This document shows, in pieces, positions 24,576 to 33,543 of a stretch of DNA of 64,000 bases; within the stretch, counting starts at the first letter, position 1, and each line of letters begins with the position of its first letter. The translations under genes and the position numbers were made by a program. The DNA comes from Scandinavium sp051650185 (GTDB lineage Bacteria; Pseudomonadota; Gammaproteobacteria; Enterobacterales; Enterobacteriaceae). The notes beneath the pieces are model-generated. The model was not told where the DNA came from. It was given only the letters and a program-made list of their open reading frames with translations, and searched no databases. The stretch covers positions 1 through 64,000 of the forward strand of contig NZ_JBOFIN010000094.1 of the NCBI RefSeq assembly GCF_051650185.1, given 5' to 3'.

Positions 24576-25673
24576 TCAGAGAGTAGGGTAGTCGGTGTAA
24601 CCTTCCGCGCCACCGCCGTAGAAGCTCTCCGGACGCTGAGGATTCAGCTCTGCTTTACGCTCCAGGCGTGCGACCAAATCAGGGTTGGCGATGTAAGCAC
24701 GGCCAAACGCGACGGCGTCAATCAGCCCTTTAGCGATCAGGTCTTCGGCTTTCTCTGGCGTGTAAGCGCCAGCGCCAATGATTGGCCCGTGGAAACGCTC
24801 GCGTACTTTACGACGGAACTCTTCGGTATACGGCTGGCCGCCAGCCCAGTCAGGCTCCGACATGTGCAGGTAAGCAATACCGCGTTTGCCCAGTTCTTCA
24901 ATCAGGTACAGCGCGTCAGCTTCTTCATTCGGACCGTTGTCGGTGTTCTGGAAAGAGCCAATTGGGGATACGCGAATACCGATGCGGTCCGCGCTCCACT
25001 CTTTGCTCACCGCATCGACTACTTCCAGCACCAGACGAGCGCGGTTTTCAATGCTGCCGCCGTACTGATCGGTACGATGGTTCGCTGAAGGAGAAAGGAA
25101 CTGATGTAGCAGGTAACCGTGCGCAGAGTGCAGTTCGACAAGGTCAAAACCAGCTTCGCGAGCATTGGCGACCGCCTGACGGAAATCGTTCACGATGCCA
25201 GGGATTTCTTCGAGTTCCAGCGCTCGCGGCGTGGAGGTGTCTTCACGAGTCGCATTGCCATTGCCATCACGCAGGGAAGTACGAGTGCCTGCATTCAGGG
25301 CTGACGGCGCAACCGGAGCCTGACCACCAGGTTGCAGGCTGGTGTGAGAGATACGACCGGTGTGCCACAGTTGAACAGCCATGTGGCCGTTTTCAGCGTG
25401 AACGCCTTCGGTGATTTTTTTCCATGCGGCGATTTGTTCCGGGCTGTGCAGGCCTGGTGCGCCAGCGTAACCTTTGGCCTGGGCAGAAATTTGCGTGGCC
25501 TCAGAGATGATCAGACCAGAGCTTGCGCGCTGGCGATAATATTCACCCATCAGCGGCGTAGGGATATCGCCCGGCTCGATGCTACGCAGACGAGTCAGCG
25601 GGGCCATAAAGACACGGTTAGGGACGGTAATGGCACCGACCTTCAGCGGGGTAAACAGTTTCTGTTGAGACAT
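24576..25673 (-). CDS. nemA: N-ethylmaleimide reductase, old yellow enzyme family
   Basis: A 365-residue FMN flavoprotein that reduces electrophiles such as N-ethylmaleimide, nitrate esters and quinones with NADPH. The OYE core is intact: MAPLTRLRS near the N-terminus, QLWHTGRISH, and the substrate pair His/His-Asn in ELHSAHGYL with the glycine-rich ENRARLVLE helix. GAGTTATCG precedes the ATG. A NemR-like half element overlaps its upstream region. Confidence 0.97.
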   Translation of the reverse strand: MSQQKLFTPLKVGAITVPNRVFMAPLTRLRSIEPGDIPTPLMGEYYRQRASSGLIISEATQISAQAKGYAGAPGLHSPEQIAAWKKITEGVHAENGHMAVQLWHTGRISHTSLQPGGQAPVAPSALNAGTRTSLRDGNGNATREDTSTPRALELEEIPGIVNDFRQAVANAREAGFDLVELHSAHGYLLHQFLSPSANHRTDQYGGSIENRARLVLEVVDAVSKEWSADRIGIRVSPIGSFQNTDNGPNEEADALYLIEELGKRGIAYLHMSEPDWAGGQPYTEEFRRKVRERFHGPIIGAGAYTPEKAEDLIAKGLIDAVAFGRAYIANPDLVARLERKAELNPQRPESFYGGGAEGYTDYPTL

Positions 25674-25687
25674 CGATAACTCCTGAA

Positions 25688-25697
25688 TAGACCGGTC
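25688..25697 (-). promoter_or_regulatory. NemR-like half element before nemA
   Basis: GACCGGTCTA on the minus strand resembles a collapsed NemR operator lacking the four central bases. It lies 15 bp upstream of the nemA start. Significance is uncertain. Confidence 0.3.
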
Positions 25698-25727
25698 GTC
25701 AAGTGATTCATGAAATAAAAACGCCTG

Positions 25728-26327
25728 TTACAGCCCAGGCGCGGCAATCATAGTCTTTGCATGTTCGAGCGCGCTTTCCAGCGGCGTTGAACTGCGGGAA
25801 ATCTTGGCCTGAAGATTGGCGCCCAGCCATAAGGAGTAGAGCACTTCGGCCTGGTTATGGGCATCGCCCAGGAAGGTCAGACTACCTTCCTTTCGACCAT
25901 CTTCAAGGGCATGGGTCAGCAGGACGATAATCTGGCTGGCCCCTTTGTTCATTTCTGTGCGCATCACTTCCGAGAGGTCACACACTTCGGCAGATAACTT
26001 GACGGTCAGACAGCCGCTGATAATCCCCTGTTGGCAAAACTGGTTCAGCGTGTGCTGATAGTAGGCCAGAAGCCTGTCGCGGCAGTTACCTGCGCCGGAT
26101 GTAAAATGCTCCACCAGACGGCGATGATAGTCGGCATAGTGCCGCTCCAGCATCGCCACACCAAAGGCTTCTTTAGAGCGGAAATAGTGATAAAACGAAC
26201 CCTTCGGCACTTCTGCCGTTTTCAGGAGTTCGCTTAATCCCATTCCGGTAAAGCCGCGATGCATACACAGCGTCTCGCCGGTGGCGAGGATATGTTCGCG
26301 GGTGTCATGTTCGGTCTGTCTGCTCAT
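25728..26327 (-). CDS. nemR: Electrophile-sensing TetR-family repressor NemR
   Basis: A 199-residue TetR-type repressor that releases nemRA-gloA when its cysteines react with electrophiles, quinones or bleach. The helix-turn-helix is GMGLSELLKTAEVPKGSFYH; cysteines at TLCMHRG, QFCQQG, SGCLTV and EVCDLSE match those of E. coli. The ATG at 26327 is preceded by AAAGTGAG; a GTG three codons upstream (26336) is less likely. A perfect operator palindrome lies just upstream. Confidence 0.96.
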   Translation of the reverse strand: MSRQTEHDTREHILATGETLCMHRGFTGMGLSELLKTAEVPKGSFYHYFRSKEAFGVAMLERHYADYHRRLVEHFTSGAGNCRDRLLAYYQHTLNQFCQQGIISGCLTVKLSAEVCDLSEVMRTEMNKGASQIIVLLTHALEDGRKEGSLTFLGDAHNQAEVLYSLWLGANLQAKISRSSTPLESALEHAKTMIAAPGL

Positions 26328-26341
26328 ACGGCTCACTTTAA

Positions 26342-26357
26342 TAGACCGATCGGTCTA
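26342..26357 (-). promoter_or_regulatory. NemR operator
   Basis: A perfect 16-bp palindrome TAGACCGATCGGTCTA lies 14 bp before the nemR start codon. It has the form TAGACC-N4-GGTCTA of the known NemR box, so autorepression is expected. Confidence 0.9.
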
Positions 26358-26436
26358 ATGCAAGAAGGAAATGATTCCGGTTGCAGGATGGCGATTCTCA
26401 GGCTTCAATGAGAAGAAGCAATCAACAGGGGGCGGT

Positions 26437-26676
26437 GTGGCAGAACAACTGGAGTTTTTCCCGGTACAAAGCCCGTGCCGGGGCATTTGTCAGTCGGATG
26501 AACGTGGCTACTGCCGTGGCTGTATGCGCAGCCGCGACGAGCGTTTCCAGTGGCAAACCATGAGTGACGCGCAAAAGCAGGACGTTCTTCGCCTTTGCCG
26601 TCAGCGTCTGCTGCGCAAAATCCGCGCAAACAAACCCTCAGAAGCCGAAGATCCACAGCAGCCCTCACTGTTTTGA
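26437..26676 (+). CDS. ydhL: DUF1289 protein YdhL
   Basis: A 79-residue small protein with four conserved cysteines (SPCRGIC and YCRGCMR) suggestive of metal binding. No function is established. The frame is open from 26371, but the product begins at GTG 26437, preceded by AGGGGG, as in E. coli. It is divergent from nemR and precedes ydhF by 49 bp on the same strand. Confidence 0.9.
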   Translation: MAEQLEFFPVQSPCRGICQSDERGYCRGCMRSRDERFQWQTMSDAQKQDVLRLCRQRLLRKIRANKPSEAEDPQQPSLF

Positions 26677-26725
26677 GCGCAAATGTGCGTATACTCGATG
26701 AAATTTTTCTGTTGAGGAAGCTTTG

Positions 26726-27622
26726 ATGGTTCAGCGTATTACTCTCGCGCCTAATGGCCCGGAATTTTCCCGTTTTGTAATGGGTTACTGGCGTCTGATG
26801 GACTGGAACATGTCCCCGCGCCAGCTGGTAAGCTTTATTGAAGAGCATCTCGATCTGGGGATCACCACGGTCGATCACGCCGATATTTACGGTGGTTACC
26901 TTTGTGAAGCAGCCTTTGGTGAAGCCCTGAAGCTCGCACCACACCTGCGTTCCCGTATGGAAGTGGTCAGCAAATGCGGCATCGCCACCACGGCTCGTCC
27001 TGAAAATGCAATCGGGCACTACATCACCGATCGTGACCATATCGTTCGCAGCGCCGAACAGTCACTGGTTAACCTGGCGACCGACCATCTCGATTTGCTG
27101 CTGATCCACCGTCCTGATCCGCTGATGGATGCTGACGAAGTGGCGGAAGCCTTCACTGAGCTGCACCAGAGCGGCAAAGTTCGTCATTTCGGTGTGTCTA
27201 ACTTTACGCCAGCACAATTCTCACTGTTGCAATCCCGCCTGCCGTTTACCCTGGCGACAAATCAGGTTGAACTCTCTCCGGTGCATCAGCCGCTGCTGCT
27301 GGATGGCACGCTGGATCAGTTGCAACAGCTGCGAGTGCGCCCAATGGCCTGGTCTTGCCTGGGTGGCGGTAGCCTGTTCAATGATGAGAGCTTCCAGCCG
27401 CTGCGTGATGAACTGGCTAAGGTGGCGGAAGAACTGAATGCCCAGAGCATTGAGCAGGTGGTGTATGCGTGGGTGATGCGTCTGCCGTCACAGCCGCTGC
27501 CGATTATTGGCTCTGGCAAAATCGAGCGTGTTCGTTCTGCCATTGCCGCCGAATCGCTTGAGATGACCCGTCAGCAGTGGTTCCGCATTCGTAAAGCGGC
27601 GCTGGGTTACGACGTACCGTAA
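26726..27622 (+). CDS. ydhF: Aldo/keto reductase YdhF
   Basis: A 298-residue NADPH-dependent oxidoreductase of the AKR family. Catalytic residues appear as VDHADIYGGY (Asp, Tyr), VVSKCGI (Lys) and LLLIHRPDP (His). Physiological substrate is unknown. ATG 26726 is used rather than the TTG one codon before it; GAGGAAG lies upstream. A strong terminator follows. Confidence 0.95.
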   Translation: MVQRITLAPNGPEFSRFVMGYWRLMDWNMSPRQLVSFIEEHLDLGITTVDHADIYGGYLCEAAFGEALKLAPHLRSRMEVVSKCGIATTARPENAIGHYITDRDHIVRSAEQSLVNLATDHLDLLLIHRPDPLMDADEVAEAFTELHQSGKVRHFGVSNFTPAQFSLLQSRLPFTLATNQVELSPVHQPLLLDGTLDQLQQLRVRPMAWSCLGGGSLFNDESFQPLRDELAKVAEELNAQSIEQVVYAWVMRLPSQPLPIIGSGKIERVRSAIAAESLEMTRQQWFRIRKAALGYDVP

Positions 27623-27638
27623 ATCTGACTTACCGCTC

Positions 27639-27682
27639 AAAAAAAGTGTCGCTGGTTTAGACTTAACAGCGACACCTTTTTT
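27639..27682 (+). terminator. Terminator between ydhF and sodC
   Basis: AAAAAGTGTCGCTG pairs with CAGCGACACCTTTTTT across a 12-base loop. The T-run ends 9 bp before the GGAGG of sodC, so the structure both ends ydhF and lies just in front of the sodC ribosome-binding site. Confidence 0.9.
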
Positions 27683-27693
27683 ATGGAGGTCTT

Positions 27694-28215
27694 ATGCAGA
27701 AAGTTACATTGGCACTTCTTACCCTCGCTATTTCAACCCGTGCGTTTGCTGCCAGCACAGAGGTTGAAATGAATCTGGTCACTTCGCAGGCCGTGGGTCA
27801 ATCCATCGGCACAGTAAAAATCACTGAAACGGATAAAGGCCTGGAGTTTGCTCCGGATCTTAAAGCGTTGCCGCCTGGTGAACACGGGTTCCACGTTCAC
27901 ACGAATGGCAGTTGCCAGCCCGCATTGAAGGATGGAAAAGCCACCGCCGCAGAAGCCGCGGGTGGGCATCTCGACCCGGATCACACCGGTAAGCATGAAG
28001 GTCCAACCGGTATGGGACACCTGGGCGATTTACCGCTGTTAGTGGTTGCGCAGGATGGCAAAGCGACACAGCCAGTGCTGGCGCCGCGCCTGAAAAAACT
28101 GGATGAGGTAGAAGGCAAAGCGCTGATGATCCATGTCGGAGGGGATAACTTGTCCGATCAGCCAAAACCGCTAGGCGGCGGTGGGGCGCGCTTTGCATGT
28201 GGTGTGATTAAGTAG
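27694..28215 (+). CDS. sodC: Periplasmic copper-zinc superoxide dismutase
   Basis: The 173-residue exported enzyme removes superoxide in the periplasm. It has a signal peptide ending AFA-AS. Copper ligands are in EHGFHVHTNG and the later MIHVGGDN; the zinc loop is GGHLDPDHTGKHEGP. The disulfide cysteines are in GSCQPA and RFACGV. GGAGG precedes the ATG. Its last codons overlap the convergent ydhK gene by 8 bp. Confidence 0.98.
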   Translation: MQKVTLALLTLAISTRAFAASTEVEMNLVTSQAVGQSIGTVKITETDKGLEFAPDLKALPPGEHGFHVHTNGSCQPALKDGKATAAEAAGGHLDPDHTGKHEGPTGMGHLGDLPLLVVAQDGKATQPVLAPRLKKLDEVEGKALMIHVGGDNLSDQPKPLGGGGARFACGVIK

Positions 28216-30235
28216 CCCGAGTCTCTATTGTGCCAGCCTGTGGCGCCTGCTCTAGCTGCGATAGCGAGCAGTATAACCGCCACACAATCGCCGCCAGTTC
28301 TCGCGCCGCAGGCTGGTGGTGATGCCCAAGCGCTTCATAAATCCGCTGCAATTCTTCCAGCGCGGAGGCAAGCGGGCGCTGCTGAACGCCTCGCTCGCTC
28401 ATCACATCCCGCAGCAGAGAAATACAAAGGTCGCGCACCTGAACCAATGGATCAGAACGTGTTTCCCAATCGCGCAGCTGCCAGACGACATGTGAGCAGT
28501 TGAGTAACACCACGCCCCAGCGCAGCAACCAGCGTCTGGCCATCGCGTCCTGGCTGTTACTCAACTGGCTGATGTAATGGTATACCAGCGATTCAAACTC
28601 ATGTTCGCTTTGCTGAGGGTGGCGGCTGAGCTGGTCGACAAAATGGCGGCGTAACGAACGGATATGACGTCGGCTTTTGCGCGCATCCGAACCGGGCTTC
28701 AGTACAGCAAAGGCCAGCCACGCCAGACCGACACCCAGAATTTTCGCCAGATTGTCGTTGAGGAAACTGCCAAAGTCATACACTGGTGGATTGGAAACCG
28801 AGATAAATGAGCCCATAAAAACAATCATCTGCCCCCATAACCCGGCGAACTTCGGCATCTGCAACTTCAGCAGTTGCATGGTAATAATGAGCGGGAACAG
28901 GAACAGCAGAAACTGCCAGAGGTCGCTTATCTGCACCATCAAACCGAATTTCACCACAAAACTGAACAGCGAGAGCAGCAGCAAGGTGCGCAACAACAGC
29001 GTCAACGAATTAAACGGTGAAGGGGAGATGGAATAAAGCACACAGCATATCGCCGCCAGCGTCAGTGCGGCCGGGCCAGACGACCACTGCGCGTTGATAG
29101 TCCATGCGCCAACCATGACCAGTGCGATAAAAGTACGCACGCCATTCAGCAGAGCTTCGGCATGGTCGGTCCGACGCGCAAGGGCAGGTGCTTTCGGAAC
29201 ATCAAATTCAGTGATGGCGGAGGCATTTTCCAGCCGGCGAAGCCAGCTGCTGGACGACAAATAAAGTCGGCAGAAATAGCGCAGCCGATGCCAGAAGGCA
29301 TGGTGACGAAAATCCAGTGGATCGGCGGGGGCCAGAGGGGCAATTATTCGGGCCACGGTACAGGCATCCGCGTTGGGCTTTGCCAGCTCCGCAAACAAAC
29401 TCTCCAGCACTTCACGGGTGTTTTCAGGCGGCGTTGGCCAGTTCATGAGCATACGGCGCAGGCTGGATATCACACTGGTTAAACGCAGCTGCTGATGCAG
29501 GAGATAGTTCAGCAAGCTGTTCTGGCGACGAAAGCGATAGTGGCTCCAGAACGCCTGGATGCGCAGCAAATTCATGGTCAGGATCTGACCGATGACGCTT
29601 TCATGGGCGGTACGCACGGCATCGCTGTTTTCAGGTTGCCAGAGCAAACTCGCGTGTTCGAGGATGCGCGCATGCATCTTCTTTAGTGCTGTCAGCAGCG
29701 CTGTGCCATCGGAAGTACTCGGCATGATCATCATCATGAGCGCTCCGCTGATGATCCCCACAATGACTTCACAGACGCGTGCCTGGGCTATCTCCCAAAG
29801 CTGCGTGGCTTCAACAAGATTAACGAGAGGAAAAGCGATGATGGCGCAGGTATATCCGGCAAGCTGAAAGGCGTAGGCCACATTGTTCATAAACATGGCG
29901 CAGGCCCAGGTACAAAAGGCAATCCAGGCCGACATGCTTAACAGGAAGAACCAGGGGTCGGTCATCGTATGCCCGGCAATCAAAATAGCCGCACAGGCGC
30001 CGAGCAGGCTGCCGGCAATACGACCGAAGCTTTTGCTGATAACGCCGCCAACGGTCGGGAAGCTGACGACCGCTGCCGACGTCATCGCCCAGTAGGGCTC
30101 ATCCAGGTTGATGTAATAGGCGAAGCTTAACGCCAGACACATGGCGATGCCGTTTCGCAACGCATATCGCCACTGTGGGCGAGTCGCTTTAATCCAGGGG
30201 AGCGTTCGCCAGTTCAGAACCTGAAACGTCATCAT
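28208..30235 (-). CDS. ydhK: FUSC-family inner-membrane efflux protein YdhK
   Basis: A 675-residue protein with two blocks of transmembrane helices (about residues 25-170 and 365-510), each followed by a cytoplasmic domain, as in AaeB. It probably exports aromatic or amphipathic acids together with the adaptor YdhJ. Its ATG shares one base with the ydhJ stop (TAATG); a second ATG follows directly. It ends the ydhIJK operon, which diverges from slyA. Confidence 0.93.
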   Translation of the reverse strand: MMTFQVLNWRTLPWIKATRPQWRYALRNGIAMCLALSFAYYINLDEPYWAMTSAAVVSFPTVGGVISKSFGRIAGSLLGACAAILIAGHTMTDPWFFLLSMSAWIAFCTWACAMFMNNVAYAFQLAGYTCAIIAFPLVNLVEATQLWEIAQARVCEVIVGIISGALMMMIMPSTSDGTALLTALKKMHARILEHASLLWQPENSDAVRTAHESVIGQILTMNLLRIQAFWSHYRFRRQNSLLNYLLHQQLRLTSVISSLRRMLMNWPTPPENTREVLESLFAELAKPNADACTVARIIAPLAPADPLDFRHHAFWHRLRYFCRLYLSSSSWLRRLENASAITEFDVPKAPALARRTDHAEALLNGVRTFIALVMVGAWTINAQWSSGPAALTLAAICCVLYSISPSPFNSLTLLLRTLLLLSLFSFVVKFGLMVQISDLWQFLLFLFPLIITMQLLKLQMPKFAGLWGQMIVFMGSFISVSNPPVYDFGSFLNDNLAKILGVGLAWLAFAVLKPGSDARKSRRHIRSLRRHFVDQLSRHPQQSEHEFESLVYHYISQLSNSQDAMARRWLLRWGVVLLNCSHVVWQLRDWETRSDPLVQVRDLCISLLRDVMSERGVQQRPLASALEELQRIYEALGHHHQPAARELAAIVWRLYCSLSQLEQAPQAGTIETRAT

Positions 30236-31170
30236 TAACCGCCAATCGACACGGTGCAGGTGGTGCCTGACACCAGCACGACATCGTCGGGCAGCTTGTC
30301 GAATTCAATGCGAACCGGAACACGTTGCGCCAGGCGAACCCAGGGGATCGTCGGTTTGACGTCTGCCACAAGATTACTTTCACTGCCCACGCTCTGATCG
30401 GAAATGGCGCGGCCGATACTGGCGACGTGACCCTGTAACGTATTGCCGTTGCTGTAGAGCACAATGCTGGCTTTATCTCCGGCCTGAATGTGGCGCAATT
30501 TGGTTTCTTCAAAGTAGCCCACGACATAAAACGAATGGCTATCTACAAGGGCAAACACAGGGCGGCCTACAGCAGCATAATCACCGGTCCTTGTAGACAG
30601 ATTCGTGACCCAGCCATCGACAGGGGCTTTGACCTCCGTCTGGCTGAGCTGCCATTTGGCATGCTCCAGCGCCGCGTTAGCCGCATCGGCACTGGCTTTT
30701 GCCGCGGCAACATTGGCTTTCGCGGCTTCAGCATCGGCTTTTGCCGTTTGCAGGGCGATATTGACCGTATCCAGGTCTTCGGCGGAGATAAAGTTTTTCG
30801 GAAGATCGCGGCGTCTGTCGGCTTCGCGACGCGCTTTCATCATATCCGCATCGGCTTTATCCATATCGGACTGCGCTTTTGCCTTATCGGATTGCGCTTT
30901 CGCCAACTGGGCTTCTGCATTCATCACCGCGATACGAAATGGCGTCTGATCCAGACGAAAAAGGGTATCGCCAGCGTTGACTCTCTGATTATCACGAACG
31001 GCCAGTTCAATGATGCTCCCTGACACCTGGGGCGTAATGCTGACCTGCTCTGCGCGAATTTTGCCGTCGCGCGTCCAGGGGGACTGCATGTAGTAGTTCC
31101 ACATCAGCCAGACGGCAATCAGCGCAAGCGCTGCAACCAGCAGCGTGGAGAAATATTTTAGTTTTTTCAT
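30235..31170 (-). CDS. ydhJ: HlyD-family membrane-fusion adaptor YdhJ
   Basis: A 311-residue periplasmic adaptor anchored by one N-terminal helix (residues about 7-25). The biotinyl-lipoyl half motifs are SITPQVSGSI and EVKAPVDGWVTNL, flanking a long Ala/Lys-rich alpha-hairpin (residues about 80-175) that is rich in repeated AKAQSD and AAAKA units. It is longer than E. coli YdhJ because of this hairpin. It is co-translated with ydhK. Confidence 0.93.
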   Translation of the reverse strand: MKKLKYFSTLLVAALALIAVWLMWNYYMQSPWTRDGKIRAEQVSITPQVSGSIIELAVRDNQRVNAGDTLFRLDQTPFRIAVMNAEAQLAKAQSDKAKAQSDMDKADADMMKARREADRRRDLPKNFISAEDLDTVNIALQTAKADAEAAKANVAAAKASADAANAALEHAKWQLSQTEVKAPVDGWVTNLSTRTGDYAAVGRPVFALVDSHSFYVVGYFEETKLRHIQAGDKASIVLYSNGNTLQGHVASIGRAISDQSVGSESNLVADVKPTIPWVRLAQRVPVRIEFDKLPDDVVLVSGTTCTVSIGG

Positions 31171-31179
31171 CAGGTTTCG

Positions 31180-31416
31180 TTACCACACCACGATCAGAAG
31201 TAAGGACAGGCAGACAGCCAGCGCGAACAAAGAGAGATCCATCAGCAAAGGGTGCCAGACGTCGCCCGCGTACATCCAGTCGCGCAGTTGACGGTGGGCA
31301 ATGAGCCAGATGAAGAAACCGAGTAACACCGCTTTGAACAGCGGCGGAAAGTAAATGGATGCCCCGATGACCAGGTCCTGGAGGGGAAGTCCGGTGCTGT
31401 TTAACGTCAGATTCAC
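31180..31416 (-). CDS. ydhI: Small inner-membrane protein YdhI (DUF1656)
   Basis: A 78-residue protein with two hydrophobic segments, found with AaeA/AaeB-type efflux genes; function is unknown. GTG at 31416 gives a product of the same length as E. coli YdhI and has AAAGGA 9 bases upstream; a TTG two codons earlier would add residues without homologue support. First gene of ydhIJK, 9 bp before ydhJ. Confidence 0.9.
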   Translation of the reverse strand: MNLTLNSTGLPLQDLVIGASIYFPPLFKAVLLGFFIWLIAHRQLRDWMYAGDVWHPLLMDLSLFALAVCLSLLLIVVW

Positions 31417-31567
31417 GAGCAAAAATCCTTTGCAAATGCGTTATTGCCGGGTGAGTGGGGCACGCGCGAGAGAATGATTATCAGTGTAAATCATTGTGTC
31501 AGTCTGCGAGGAAGCGGCAATACATTTGTTTTGAATAGTTAAATGCTGCACACTATTCTAAAATCAG

Positions 31568-31588
31568 TATAATAACTTAGCAAGCTAA
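31568..31588 (+). promoter_or_regulatory. slyA -10 element and SlyA operator
   Basis: TATAAT at 31568-31573 is followed by the perfect palindrome TTAGCAAGCTAA at 31577-31588, identical to the published SlyA binding consensus. It would lie at the transcription start, indicating autorepression. It also lies between slyA and the divergent ydhIJK efflux operon. Confidence 0.88.
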
Positions 31589-31604
31589 TTATAAGGAGAT
31601 GAAA

Positions 31605-32039
31605 TTGGAATCGCCATTAGGGTCCGATCTGGCACGATTAGTGCGCATATGGCGTGCTCTGATTGACCATCGCCTCAAACCTCTGGAATTAACGCAGACT
31701 CACTGGGTCACGCTGCATAACATTCATCAGCTGCCACCAGAACAGTCGCAAATTCAACTGGCTAAAGCGATTGGTATCGAGCAGCCGTCTCTGGTCCGTA
31801 CGCTGGATCAACTGGAAGAAAAGGGCCTGATTTCGCGTCAGACCTGCGCCAACGATCGTCGTGCTAAACGTATTAAACTGACTGAAAAAGCAGAACCGCT
31901 GATTGAAGATATGGAGGCGGTTATCCGCAAAACCCGGGGGGAAATCCTGTCCGGTATTTCACCGGAAGAACTGGATTTGCTGCTTGGGCTCATCCGTAAG
32001 CTGGAGCAGAACATTAACGATCTGCAATCCAGAGACTAA
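31605..32039 (+). CDS. slyA: MarR-family transcriptional regulator SlyA
   Basis: A 144-residue winged-helix dimer that counters H-NS silencing and controls stress and envelope genes. The recognition region is QIQLAKAIGIEQPSLVRTLD, and the wing RQTCANDRRAKRI. The start is TTG at 31605: AAGGAG (31593-31598) is 6 bases before it, whereas the in-frame ATG at 31599 directly abuts that element. This agrees with the TTG start of E. coli slyA. A strong terminator follows. Confidence 0.96.
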   Translation: MESPLGSDLARLVRIWRALIDHRLKPLELTQTHWVTLHNIHQLPPEQSQIQLAKAIGIEQPSLVRTLDQLEEKGLISRQTCANDRRAKRIKLTEKAEPLIEDMEAVIRKTRGEILSGISPEELDLLLGLIRKLEQNINDLQSRD

Positions 32040-32050
32040 GACGAACAATC

Positions 32051-32076
32051 AAGGCCCTGACTCTCAGGGCCTTTTT
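32051..32076 (+). terminator. Terminator of slyA
   Basis: AAGGCCCTGA/TCAGGGCCTT is a perfect 10-bp stem with a CTC loop, followed by five Ts. It also lies just after the stop of the convergent cyclase gene. Confidence 0.92.
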
Positions 32077-32081
32077 CATTG

Positions 32082-33446
32082 TTATGCCTGCCAGGTCACC
32101 ACCTGGTTGCGCCCGTTTTCCTTCGCCTTGTACATTGCTTCGTCAGCGCGCTGCACGCAAACTTCCTGTGAGGCCTCTGGCTGGATCGCGGTATAGATGC
32201 CCATGCTGATGGTGACGGGCTCCGGTATCCTGTCGGGATCCAGCGCATCCTGCACGGATACGGTTTTGCGGATGCGTTCTGCTATGCTTTGTGCGCTGTC
32301 TGCGTCGGTATTGGCAAGCAGCAGAGCAAACTCTTCCCCGCCTATTCGCGCGGCCACATCACCCTGGCGTAGCGAATTTTGCAGAATATCGGCTACGCAC
32401 TGAATGACTTTATCGCCCTGTAAATGGCCGTACTGGTCGTTGATGCGTTTGAAATGGTCAAGATCGCAGACAATCACCGATACCGGCGTTGAAGCCGATA
32501 CTGAAGCCATCCGGGTGCCCAGCGAGTCATAGAAGAAACTGCGGTTATACAGGCGGGTCATCGGGTCACGGATCGAGTTCTGGTACGAGTCTTCATACTT
32601 GTTGTTGGACTCGCGGTAGAGGGTAAACACGTCACACAACAGTACGAGGATTAAAAATAGCGTAGCGAACGTTTCAAACAGCCGTGACTGATACCAGCCG
32701 TATCCCTCGACCGAAAGCGCCGGTTGCAGGAGATAGAGGGTAAAGATATAAAAAACGCAGAAAAAATAACCGCTAAACCAAAATATATTCCTGAGCCGGG
32801 TCATCACTAACATCGTGAACAAGGTCAGGCACCAGAGGCCAATTAATCCACCAATAAGATAAGTGTGCCAGAGGGGGGTGAAGTGTCGGCTGAGGTTGTC
32901 AATTAATTGTAAATTCATTCCTGCATAATTGCTGGAATACAGCCATGATAAAACAAGCATCACGGCGGTAAACCCAATAACAAAGGTAAGAATAACAATA
33001 TGGTTGCGGAGTGTATGAATTTGGCTGTGTCGATATTTATACAGGATTATTGATGTCATGAATAAAACTGCCATCATAACGTTACGGAAAAAGTAGTAGA
33101 TAAAGGCGTCGTTATAATTCACTTTTGCGATAGGCGAGCACAATAGCCAGTCCGTATAGCTGCTCAACGTTCCCAGCATCAGCAGCGCGGAGCCGCCAAA
33201 GGCGCAGGCTATGGCCATCAGGTACAGACGACGTTTATCACAAAGATATTTCATCACCATAAAACTGGCGATCAGAAAGTGGAAGACCATTAAAAATATG
33301 GTCATTACCGGAAAAAGCGTTGGCATCGTCGCAGGGATACGATAAATGACCTGGCTGGAAAATAGATTCAGCAAGCCAACGACAAACACGGAACCACCAA
33401 AAAAACACAGTAGCCGATTAATCGGGTAAGACGATTTTACAAGCAT
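32082..33446 (-). CDS. Membrane diguanylate cyclase
   Basis: This 454-residue protein makes cyclic di-GMP. The N-terminal part (residues about 5-290) has eight or so hydrophobic segments, resembling a MASE4-type sensor. The cytoplasmic GGDEF domain has the entry motif DPMTRLYNR, the active site GGEEF (369-373) and an inhibitory I-site RQGD (360-363), so it should be active and product-inhibited. The ATG at 33446 with AGGA 7 bases upstream is preferred over in-frame upstream ATGs at 33473 and 33488. It lies between slyA and slyB, adjacent genes in E. coli, so it is a lineage-specific insertion. Confidence 0.93.
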   Translation of the reverse strand: MLVKSSYPINRLLCFFGGSVFVVGLLNLFSSQVIYRIPATMPTLFPVMTIFLMVFHFLIASFMVMKYLCDKRRLYLMAIACAFGGSALLMLGTLSSYTDWLLCSPIAKVNYNDAFIYYFFRNVMMAVLFMTSIILYKYRHSQIHTLRNHIVILTFVIGFTAVMLVLSWLYSSNYAGMNLQLIDNLSRHFTPLWHTYLIGGLIGLWCLTLFTMLVMTRLRNIFWFSGYFFCVFYIFTLYLLQPALSVEGYGWYQSRLFETFATLFLILVLLCDVFTLYRESNNKYEDSYQNSIRDPMTRLYNRSFFYDSLGTRMASVSASTPVSVIVCDLDHFKRINDQYGHLQGDKVIQCVADILQNSLRQGDVAARIGGEEFALLLANTDADSAQSIAERIRKTVSVQDALDPDRIPEPVTISMGIYTAIQPEASQEVCVQRADEAMYKAKENGRNQVVTWQA

Positions 33447-33543
33447 AATAACATCCTGGAAAAATGGCATCGCCATTTGCAAAGCCAATAAACAGGCATA
33501 AGCCTAAACGTCCTGAGTTTATTTGTTCATGGCGCAAAAAATA

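Noticed and set aside
31599..31604. ATG start for slyA at 31599
   Set aside because: The Shine-Dalgarno AAGGAG directly abuts this ATG; the TTG six bases later has correct spacing and matches E. coli.
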